Assembly (NCBI GenBank): GCA_003542015.1
Contig: DPLL01000030.1
Coordinates: 2,711-9,689, forward strand
DNA from: Microcoleaceae cyanobacterium UBA9251
Lineage (GTDB): Bacteria; Cyanobacteriota; Cyanobacteriia; Cyanobacteriales; Microcoleaceae
Length of the DNA: 6,979 bases
Direction of reading: 5' to 3'
Positions 1 through 5,567 of this stretch are shown here, piece after piece (positions within the stretch are counted from its first letter, which is position 1; the number at the start of each line of letters is the position of its first letter). The notes beneath the pieces were generated by a model. It did not search any database, had not been told where the DNA came from, and was given only the letters and a program-made list of their open reading frames with translations. The position numbers were made by a program, and so were the translations under genes.

Positions 1-70
1 CAGACGGTATACTGATACTACTTTTAACATTAAGTTGACACAAATGGTCGGCATTGCCCACCATAAATTA

Positions 71-1711
71 TCAATCAGGAATACAAACATCAGGAGCACA
101 CAAACCGGGGAAATCCAAAGTTGTGACTGTCAGCGTATCTAACTCAACTCGCCGAATTACATGATTGTTCGTATCAGCAATAAACAAATGAGGTCCGATC
201 GCACTCAATCCTGAAGGTTCAAAAAATCGAGCATTGATACCTTTACCATCAAGATGACCCGCAGTACCATCTCCAATCATAGTTCTCGACATACCGCCCC
301 GGTGGTCGATCCGCTTAATTTTGTGATTATAAGTATCAGCAACCCAAAGGTAATTTTGAGCATATTCTACACCCAAACAGTGCTGCAACCTTACCTCCTC
401 AGCGCGACCATCTTTATCGCCAAAACCAAACAATTCGCCGCTACCGCAGACAGTTCGCACTTGTGGGTTTTCATCAATGCCGATCGCCCGAATCGAACTA
501 ATCTCGCTATCAGCAACAAACAACTCCGATCGATCCGTAGCGAGGCCACTAGGCTGAGAAAAAGCAGATTCTGCCAGATTCCCATCAACACAGGATTCTC
601 TGCCATTACCCGCATAAACGCCAATAATTCCAGTATCTAACTGCATTTCCCAAATTTGATGCGATCCCGCCATTGCGATAAAAAGTCTATCTCCAACTCT
701 TTCTAAATCCCAAGGCGAATTTAATTTCGTTTCTAAACCCTTGCCGCTGTCATGGACAATTTCGTGACTTTGTTCACCATTACCAGCAATAGTTTCTACC
801 CTTTGAGTTACAAAGTCAATCTTTCTCAGAGCATGATTTTCAGTATCAGCAACATAGAGAATTTGACTGTCTGCATCAAAACTCATGCCTTGAGGTGCAA
901 AAAACTCAGCCTCTGCAAAATCACCATCAGTTAAACCCGGTTTCCCCGTACCAATAACGTGCAGAACTTCTCCTTCAGTAGTGCTAACAACTATGCGGTT
1001 GTGTCCTGAATCAGCAATAAACAAGCAAGAACCAACTAAACTTTGTATGACTGAGTTAGCAGGCCCTGGTTCTACAAGTTCCTCTACAGATTCACTGTCC
1101 TCGGTCATTTCGCCCAAAAGAGCGACCTGTTGGTGAAGATGTTTCGCCTCAGTTGCAGTAATCGCAAATGCCAGCACTTTACCAGGAAAAGCCAGCGGTG
1201 TTGATAGAGGTTTGCGCTCTTTTTCTAAGCTAAAACTGAGTGATTCAAACTTCACAGCACCTTGTTCTTTGTGTTCAGCAATTAACTTGCAAAATAACTC
1301 ATCAAGTGCATCTCTATTGCCTTCGCCGGAAACGTAACCGATGACATAACTTTCAGGATCAATCACCATTAAAGTCGGCCAAGCGCGAACAGCATAACTT
1401 TGCCAAATTGTCATGTCACTGTCTACGATTACCGGATGCTCGATATCGTAGCGGAGGATAGCTTGGCGGATGTTTTCTACTTCTTTTTCATTGTCAAATT
1501 TGGCCGAGTGAACGCCGATAACCGTGAGGGAATCTGGGTATTTTTGTTCGAGGTATTTTAAATCTGGGAGGACGTGCAAGCAATTGATGCAGCAGTATGT
1601 CCAGAAGTCAAGGAGGACGACGCGGCCTTTGAGGGATGCGATGGATAGGGGTTTGTCGGTGTTTAACCAGGGGTAGTTGGCTGGGAATTCTGGTGCTCTG
1701 ACGCGGGGCAT
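71..1711 (-). CDS. Thioredoxin-like / NHL-repeat beta-propeller protein (NHLRC2-like)
   Basis: This 546-residue protein has two parts. Residues about 25-145 form a thioredoxin fold of the TlpA/AhpC-TSA type: a VVLLDFW strand leads into Tyr-Cys-Cys-Ile-Asn-Cys (active-site CXXC at C41/C44), and the cis-proline is in RAWPT (P112). From about residue 225 onward there are six NHL blades, seen as repeated 'LFIADT-NH-I-R' strands near residues 231, 285, 343, 397, 455 and 509, which should close into a six-bladed propeller. The CCINC active site followed by NHL repeats is the hallmark of the NHLRC2 family, conserved from bacteria to humans. The biochemical role is not settled; a cytoplasmic thiol-redox or scaffold role is the usual guess. 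There is no signal peptide or membrane segment, so it is probably cytosolic. The ATG at 1711 is supported by a strong Shine-Dalgarno sequence. It is transcribed away from the R-M-like genes and shows no functional link to them. Confidence 0.92.
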   Translation of the reverse strand: MPRVRAPEFPANYPWLNTDKPLSIASLKGRVVLLDFWTYCCINCLHVLPDLKYLEQKYPDSLTVIGVHSAKFDNEKEVENIRQAILRYDIEHPVIVDSDMTIWQSYAVRAWPTLMVIDPESYVIGYVSGEGNRDALDELFCKLIAEHKEQGAVKFESLSFSLEKERKPLSTPLAFPGKVLAFAITATEAKHLHQQVALLGEMTEDSESVEELVEPGPANSVIQSLVGSCLFIADSGHNRIVVSTTEGEVLHVIGTGKPGLTDGDFAEAEFFAPQGMSFDADSQILYVADTENHALRKIDFVTQRVETIAGNGEQSHEIVHDSGKGLETKLNSPWDLERVGDRLFIAMAGSHQIWEMQLDTGIIGVYAGNGRESCVDGNLAESAFSQPSGLATDRSELFVADSEISSIRAIGIDENPQVRTVCGSGELFGFGDKDGRAEEVRLQHCLGVEYAQNYLWVADTYNHKIKRIDHRGGMSRTMIGDGTAGHLDGKGINARFFEPSGLSAIGPHLFIADTNNHVIRRVELDTLTVTTLDFPGLCAPDVCIPD

Positions 1712-1715
1712 GGTA

Positions 1716-1722
1716 TCTCCTT
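1716..1722 (-). promoter_or_regulatory. Ribosome binding site of the thioredoxin/NHL gene
   Basis: On the minus strand AAGGAGA lies four bases before the ATG at 1711. This is the best Shine-Dalgarno match of any gene here and fixes the start of the thioredoxin/NHL protein. Confidence 0.75.
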
Positions 1723-1872
1723 GGTAGGGTCTGAGTAGTTTTTACACTTCTTTAATTTAGCGAGAAGTTTGGCTGGATGGGGAAAAGCTGGTTATATCAG
1801 GGTTTTTGGGCACAGGTATGATGGCTGTGGCACTAGAGGGGGGGCGATCTCAGTGCTCATATTGCGGCATTG

Positions 1873-1901
1873 AATACTTTAGTCTGTAGAACTTTGGTAT
1901 T
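1873..1901 (+). promoter_or_regulatory. Candidate double operator upstream of the regulator gene
   Basis: Two degenerate copies of the 14-bp palindrome AATACTATAGTATT (intact at 4028-4041) lie here. Positions 1873-1886 read AATACTTTAGTCTG (11 of 14 identical) and 1888-1901 read AGAACTTTGGTATT (10 of 14). Their centres are 15 bp apart, and the outer arms AATAC and GTATT are themselves inverted. They lie 23-51 bp before the ATG at 1924, upstream of and overlapping a possible -35. Controller proteins of R-M systems usually bind two such dimer sites at their own promoter, activating from the distal one and repressing from the proximal one. The likeness is seen directly; binding by the adjacent regulator is inferred. 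Confidence 0.5.
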
Positions 1902-1915
1902 CAAAACCTTACTAT
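1887..1915 (+). promoter_or_regulatory. Possible weak promoter of the regulator gene
   Basis: TACTAT at 1910-1915 matches the -10 consensus at 4 of 6 positions. Seventeen bases upstream is a poor -35 (TAGAAC, 1887-1892). The expected transcription start would fall within a base or two of the ATG at 1924, giving a leaderless mRNA, which would explain the lack of a Shine-Dalgarno sequence. A weak -35 overlapped by an operator is what an activator-dependent controller promoter should look like. The call rests on spacing and context only. Confidence 0.3.
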
Positions 1916-1923
1916 CTTTCTCT

Positions 1924-2175
1924 ATGCAACCTAGCAAACTAGACCAAATTTTAGGACTAGAAATACAACGTCGTCGCATAGAGAAACGTTGGTCACAGGA
2001 ATATCTGGCAGAAGTCACAGGTCTGCACAGAACCTATATCAGCCAGCTTGAGCGAGGGCTAAAAAGTCCATCTGTGAGGGTTCTTAGTCACATTACAAAT
2101 GCTCTGGACATAACAATGGGTGAATTTTTACGAGCCGTAGAGGAACTCTTGAGTGCTGACGGAAAACGAGATTGA
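1924..2175 (+). CDS. XRE-family helix-turn-helix regulator, controller-protein-like
   Basis: This small DNA-binding protein has 83 residues from the ATG at 1924. Almost all of it is one HTH_3/XRE domain: helix 1 at about residues 8-21, then WSQEYLAEVTGLHRTYISQLERG at 23-45 carrying the turn and recognition helix, then KSPS, and a closing helix with ITMGEFLRAVEELL. Length and sequence pattern match controller (C) proteins of type II R-M systems, which act as dimers and time nuclease expression after methylation. An in-frame TTG at 1870 would add 18 residues unlike the family and would lie at the edge of the candidate operator, so the ATG is preferred. There is no Shine-Dalgarno sequence, consistent with a leaderless transcript. 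The end overlaps the next gene by 23 bp, so the two are probably co-transcribed and translationally coupled. A plain orphan XRE regulator is the alternative. Confidence 0.88.
   Translation: MQPSKLDQILGLEIQRRRIEKRWSQEYLAEVTGLHRTYISQLERGLKSPSVRVLSHITNALDITMGEFLRAVEELLSADGKRD
2140..2144 (+). promoter_or_regulatory. Ribosome binding site inside the regulator gene
   Basis: GAGGA lies eight bases before the GTG at 2153, inside the 3' end of the regulator gene. The frame opens directly after a TGA (2150-2152), so GTG is its first codon. This supports GTG as the real start and translational coupling to the regulator. Confidence 0.6.
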
Positions 2176-2689
2176 AAGATTGAGGCAAGCCATTATTACT
2201 ACCATTGCATCTCCAGTTATCGGATCGATAGAGGATTATACTTGGGAAGCAATTTTTCATTATGTCAAGGATATTCCTTTATCAGATCCAGCATTAGGAC
2301 GTAGCAAACTCCTCTATGATGCTGTTGACACCACGACTGCAACTGGTTGGTCACTCAAGTCTCTTCAACTGAATAGTCTTACGGTTGTCAATACATTTTT
2401 GTTTGTCATTCAGAGAGCAGATGTTATCAAAAAGGCTGCCCAACTTGGTTTTCCTGGTTTGACTGAACAATCCTCACCTGCTGAACTAGGAGCAGCTATT
2501 GTTCAGCATTGGAACGAGAAAATTATATCGAGTCAGGCAGCACAGAGAATTACGAATAGCTATGAAGGCATACTGCTGAAAACCATTAGAGGATATGAAT
2601 ATAGTTACTGTGAATTCCCTCTTAATCCATTTGACCCAAATGCTTTTTCTTGGGCTTGGACAGTTGATAGAGTTACTGGAAAATCATGA
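2153..2689 (+). CDS. Unrecognised protein, candidate restriction endonuclease, N-terminal part before an in-frame TGA
   Basis: I do not recognise the family of this 178-residue product. It begins with GTG, overlaps the regulator gene by 23 bp and has a GAGGA ribosome binding site. There is no signal peptide or membrane helix. A stretch at residues 56-70 (Asp56, Asp59, then GWSLKS with Lys69) could be a degenerate PD-(D/E)XK nuclease core, but this is a weak motif. Aromatic residues cluster near the end (YEYSY, WAW). The place between a controller-like regulator and a convergent C5 methyltransferase is where a type II restriction endonuclease would sit, and that context is the main argument. 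The TGA at 2687-2689 is followed in the same frame by 70 more codons that look coding, so this piece is probably the front of a broken gene. Its activity as a truncated protein is doubtful. A non-nuclease accessory protein is possible. Confidence 0.7.
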   Translation: MLTENEIERLRQAIITTIASPVIGSIEDYTWEAIFHYVKDIPLSDPALGRSKLLYDAVDTTTATGWSLKSLQLNSLTVVNTFLFVIQRADVIKKAAQLGFPGLTEQSSPAELGAAIVQHWNEKIISSQAAQRITNSYEGILLKTIRGYEYSYCEFPLNPFDPNAFSWAWTVDRVTGKS

Positions 2690-2902
2690 GCAGGGCTACA
2701 AGGCAGTATTGCAGGTAAGCCAGAGTTAGTTTGGTACAAGAATCAAAAGCAACTTTTCAGAGCTAGAACCATTTCTCCAGAAGCCGTTCACATCAGGGTT
2801 GAGAGAACTCGTCTTACACTTGAACGATATGTGCGGACTGTTCTCTCAGCTTTGCAAGATCAACTCAGTACCCAGTCTCTTGACAGTGAACTTGGAGAAT
2901 AG
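2690..2902 (+). pseudogene. C-terminal remainder of the interrupted gene, same frame after TGA
   Basis: After the TGA at 2687-2689 the frame runs open for 70 codons (starting AGLQGSIAGKPELVWYKNQ) to a TAG at 2900-2902. It includes an Arg-rich helical stretch (VRVERT-like, then LERYVRTVLSALQDQL). A Trp codon (TGG) mutated to TGA, or CGA to TGA, would explain the break with no frameshift. Joined, the protein would be about 249 residues, a normal size for a type II restriction enzyme. There is no ATG start after the stop and the only in-frame GTG is far downstream, so separate translation is unlikely. Its last 38 bp overlap the tail of the convergent C5 methyltransferase gene. A sequencing error or programmed readthrough would also fit. 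TGA is a normal stop for at least three other genes here, so general recoding is excluded. Confidence 0.65.
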
Positions 2903-4022
2903 ATGCAGCTATTACTTTACCTAGAAGTGGGGGTACTGATTCTCCGATTTGAGAAGCCATATCAGTGTACGTTCCCAGAAAGTGAAAGTTATCTGGGTAA
3001 GAGTGCAATCTTGCAGCTTCACGGATTGTAATTGTCCGATCCTGGGTTGGATGAAAAAACCTGCCTGATCCTGGATGGAAAACCCACCTTGTGATAGTTC
3101 TTGCTGGTTGATCCCAGTAAAGCCTTCCATAGGCACCGCTATAGTGCTTTTTAGGAGCTAATTCAGGTGGCAAGTCTCTAGCATCTTGCCCTTCACTAAG
3201 AAGACGCGCTCTTGACATTTGAATAGGACTCAAAGCACGAGCAACGTGATTGAAAAGTTTCGTACTTCCATTACGTATCATTGCTTGGTACGTAGTTTGG
3301 GGTGGCAAAGGATAAACTTCAGCATTATATTCCTCTCCTGCGTTCAATGACGGCAAATCTCCAATCGCATCTCTAACTGTGACGACTGAAGAAATGTTTG
3401 ATTTTAGGAGACTAAGTTGGTAACAAGATTTCGTAGCTCTGTAATCGCTTCTAATCTCGCCAGCGTGTGTAGGTTCAGGAAATTGAAGTGGTTTATCTAA
3501 ACTAGCCAGGAAAAAAGCCCTTGATCTGGTCTGCGGTACTCCATAATGCGCGGAGTTTAGTGATCCATAAGTGACTTTATAGCCTTCCGATTCAAGTTGC
3601 TGTATAATTTCATTCTTAACTACACCACCATAAGCTTTCAAAATTTCAGGTACGTTCTCCATAACAACGTAAAGGGGTCTAAATTCCTGTACGAATTCTA
3701 AAAATCTCCGATATAACTGATTGCGAGAGTCGCTGAGGTAGCGATAGTCAGCAGGAATATTTCTTGAAAATCCTTGGCATGGGGGACCACCTATCAACGC
3801 TGTTAGTTCCTCCCTCTGCAAACCCAAACATAATCGCAAATCCAAAGGATTGACCTCACGTATATCCTGATGAACAATTTTGGTGTTTGGGTAATTGTGC
3901 TTATAGGTCGCTAGGGCTTTTGTATTAAGGTCGATCGCACATAAAGATTCAAAACCAGCCAGGTGAAATCCTGTAGTCAAGCCACCCGCACCAGAAAATA
4001 AGTCAATAGTCTTGTGTGTCAT
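2865..4022 (-). CDS. DNA (cytosine-5-)-methyltransferase
   Basis: This 385-residue type II C5-cytosine methyltransferase transfers a methyl group from S-adenosylmethionine to C5 of cytosine in a specific DNA site. All main motifs are present and in order: motif I DLFSGAGG (7-14, AdoMet binding), motif IV GGPPCQGFS (78-86, catalytic Cys82), motif VI MENVP (121-125), motif VIII QTRSRAF (164-170), motif IX around ARTITR...TIREAARLHSYPDNF (307-346), and motif X QIGESVPPLLGKVIA (358-372). The target recognition domain should lie at about 215-305; the site cannot be read from it. The protein is full length and appears intact. The ATG sits right before motif I with no Shine-Dalgarno sequence; a promoter with an overlapping palindrome lies directly upstream, suggesting a leaderless mRNA. 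It is the protective partner expected for the convergent interrupted gene. Automatic pipelines often call such genes dcm, but CCWGG specificity is not implied. Confidence 0.96.
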   Translation of the reverse strand: MTHKTIDLFSGAGGLTTGFHLAGFESLCAIDLNTKALATYKHNYPNTKIVHQDIREVNPLDLRLCLGLQREELTALIGGPPCQGFSRNIPADYRYLSDSRNQLYRRFLEFVQEFRPLYVVMENVPEILKAYGGVVKNEIIQQLESEGYKVTYGSLNSAHYGVPQTRSRAFFLASLDKPLQFPEPTHAGEIRSDYRATKSCYQLSLLKSNISSVVTVRDAIGDLPSLNAGEEYNAEVYPLPPQTTYQAMIRNGSTKLFNHVARALSPIQMSRARLLSEGQDARDLPPELAPKKHYSGAYGRLYWDQPARTITRWVFHPGSGRFFHPTQDRTITIREAARLHSYPDNFHFLGTYTDMASQIGESVPPLLGKVIAASILQVHCQETGY

Positions 4023-4057
4023 AATCGAATACTATAGTATTAGGTATCTATTGTCAA
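4022..4057 (-). promoter_or_regulatory. Candidate leaderless promoter of the C5 methyltransferase gene
   Basis: On the minus strand a perfect -35 TTGACA (4057-4052) is followed after 17 bp by TAGTAT (4034-4029, 4 of 6 to TATAAT). TATAGT (4036-4031, 5 of 6) with a 15-bp spacer is an alternative. The expected start point falls at about the A of the ATG at 4022, so the mRNA would be leaderless, in keeping with the missing ribosome binding site. The 14-bp palindrome 4028-4041 covers the whole -10, so a bound protein would block RNA polymerase. Confidence 0.6.
4028..4041. promoter_or_regulatory. Perfect 14-bp palindrome, candidate operator
   Basis: AATACTATAGTATT is identical to its own reverse complement. 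It lies five bases before the methyltransferase ATG and on top of the -10. It contains the ACT...AGT pattern typical of C-boxes bound by R-M controller proteins, and degenerate copies are found upstream of the regulator gene at 1873-1901. It is inferred to be the repression site of the regulator encoded at 1924-2175. Confidence 0.55.
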
Positions 4058-4108
4058 CTAACTTCTTCAAATTTAAGATGGTTACGATAAGCACACATAG
4101 GTTTCGAG

Positions 4109-5533
4109 TTATTGCTTCTTCCATACATAAACGCACTTCCTCAAAGGAGCACGTCCATAATTTCCCATCTGTTGACTACTATTCCCCTTATCACCTGGTA
4201 AGACGAGAATATTTTCAGTAATAAAGCCTAGTTTTTCAGCAAAATCAGAAAGAATCATGTCCACTGAAATGCTTATACCTGCGTAGCGCACATTGTCATT
4301 AACCATAAACAAAAATGCCCCTGGTTTAAGGATACGAAAGCTTTCTTGTATTACGCAAGCCATTTCATAGAAGTATCCCCTTACCATTCTTGGTATACCA
4401 TTGTTGTTCAATACGCCCTGTGACTTTTGGCTGTCCAAATATCTTAAGATAGCCTGCAATAGAGTTTGAGAATTAGCAATACTTAAAGCTACTTCCCAAG
4501 CCTGATTGATAGCCAACAAATTTTTGGGGTGATTCTCAACCGTACAACTTAGCATTTCCTGACGTAGATTAATTAACTCCTTTTCAGAAATTCCTAGTAA
4601 AGCTAGCTCTAGTGCATAGGTGCGAGTATAGTCATATCGATTGCAGTAGGGTGGAGATGTGATAATTGCATCGTATGTAGAGTCAGGAAAATCCGGCATT
4701 ATCTCCAAACAAGAACCTTGATGCAAATTAATTTTGCCTTGATTATTATGAGTTGAAAAAAGCTCAAGTTGTTGTGTAGGAGGTTCTAAGTCGTTAACAA
4801 GTTCATTAAATTTTTCGGTAATCGCTTTACTGAACTCAAGAACCTCACCTTTATTGAAGGACTTTTTTGACTGTCCATGACCAGAACGGTAATCCCAACG
4901 AAGATACTGTCCATCTTTGCGTGTATAGCTTACGGATTCTAAAACACACAGTAAAGTAAAGATTAAAACTGATTGAACCTTGGTATTTTCTTGATAACAA
5001 GCTCCCAGATATTGCTCAATTGCTATTTTAGTTTCTTCGGAGTAAGCCCCTCTAGTAATTCTCAATTCTGCCAGAGTGACTGGGCTCTCAAATTGTTTCC
5101 ATATTTGCAAATTAAACCATGTCTTTAGCCGCTCAAAATCATCAAGAGTGAATGCAGTGTCTAAAAGGATTTTGGTGTTAATTATATGTTGACCAATAGG
5201 TAACAATTCAATACCATCAACATCAATTCCCAAGTCACTAGCAGCAAATAAAGCAGTTCCACTACCTGTAAAAGGATCTAAAATCTTGCCTTGAATGACT
5301 TGATATTTTTGGAATAAGAACTCTACCAGAGAAGCGGAGAAAGCTTCTTTGTATTTGTACCACCGATAAATGGGTCTAGTTTTGTTAGCCTGAAAACTGA
5401 CCAAAAGTCGGGTAAGCGAGGGCTGGACTACGAACTTGTCTTGAAAGCGATCGTGTAATTGCTTGTCAAGGTTATCAATCTCTCCCAGAGCGTCACTTTC
5501 CACTTCAGAAGTCATGTTGGAGATGCTTGACAT
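4109..5533 (-). CDS. Site-specific DNA methyltransferase, N4-cytosine or N6-adenine type
   Basis: This 474-residue amino-methyltransferase has AdoMet motif I DPFTGSG at 86-92, preceded by a motif X-like stretch (RWYKYKEAFSASLVEFLF, 57-74) and followed by GIDVDGIEL (102-110). A region of about 145 residues (roughly 120-265) contains YTRKDGQYLRWDYRSGHG and is the likely target recognition part. The catalytic motif IV is TSPPY (292-296), followed by CNRYDY, and RILKPG (400-405) begins the later strands. The order X-I-recognition-IV is alpha-like, although the motif wording resembles the beta class. TSPPY fits either N4-cytosine or N6-adenine. The ATG at 5533 is weakly supported; Met7 (5515) is an alternative, and neither has a Shine-Dalgarno sequence. 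It is 34 bp downstream of arsM and 86 bp upstream of the C5 methyltransferase gene, all on one strand. It is either the second methylase of one R-M system or an orphan neighbour. Confidence 0.9.
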   Translation of the reverse strand: MSSISNMTSEVESDALGEIDNLDKQLHDRFQDKFVVQPSLTRLLVSFQANKTRPIYRWYKYKEAFSASLVEFLFQKYQVIQGKILDPFTGSGTALFAASDLGIDVDGIELLPIGQHIINTKILLDTAFTLDDFERLKTWFNLQIWKQFESPVTLAELRITRGAYSEETKIAIEQYLGACYQENTKVQSVLIFTLLCVLESVSYTRKDGQYLRWDYRSGHGQSKKSFNKGEVLEFSKAITEKFNELVNDLEPPTQQLELFSTHNNQGKINLHQGSCLEIMPDFPDSTYDAIITSPPYCNRYDYTRTYALELALLGISEKELINLRQEMLSCTVENHPKNLLAINQAWEVALSIANSQTLLQAILRYLDSQKSQGVLNNNGIPRMVRGYFYEMACVIQESFRILKPGAFLFMVNDNVRYAGISISVDMILSDFAEKLGFITENILVLPGDKGNSSQQMGNYGRAPLRKCVYVWKKQ

Positions 5534-5567
5534 ATTTATTCTGTTATTGAGTTAACCCACACAAAAA

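Larger units (their letters stand above)
1712..1923. other. Divergent intergenic region
   Basis: These 212 bp separate the leftward thioredoxin/NHL gene from the rightward regulator gene. They hold the ribosome binding site of the former near 1716, a run of seven G at 1838-1844, and two candidate operator sites at 1873-1901. No open frame with a credible start and no RNA gene was recognised. A TATGAT at 1817-1822 resembles a -10 box, but no good -35 precedes it. Confidence 0.6.

Noticed and set aside
1..70. Terminator or gene end at the left edge
   Set aside because: No hairpin followed by a T run and no meaningful frame could be seen in 70 bases; TTGACA at about 34-39 has no partner -10 leading to a gene in the window.
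254..640. Plus-strand open frame of 128 codons antisense to the thioredoxin/NHL gene
   Set aside because: It overlies a clearly conserved coding region, has no family-like features and no ribosome binding site.
170..1030. Recurrent 'GTATCAGCAA(C/T)A' DNA repeats
   Set aside because: They are the reverse-strand codons of the repeated 'FIADT' strands in the NHL blades, so protein repeats explain them.
1838..1844. Run of seven G as a phase-variable switch
   Set aside because: It lies outside any gene and far from a convincing promoter element; the run is too short to argue for slippage on its own.
1870..1923. TTG start giving a longer regulator (101 aa)
   Set aside because: The extra 18 residues are not like the family and overlap the candidate operator; the ATG at 1924 gives a typical 83-residue protein.
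2153..2902. TGA read as tryptophan through a variant genetic code
   Set aside because: TGA ends the thioredoxin/NHL gene, the regulator gene and the C5 methyltransferase gene in this window, and Trp is TGG elsewhere.
195..3935. HIP1 palindromes
   Set aside because: Only 7-base CGATCGC cores are present (near 197, 482 and 3930). None has the full octamer GCGATCGC, so they are used only as a weak hint of cyanobacterial origin.
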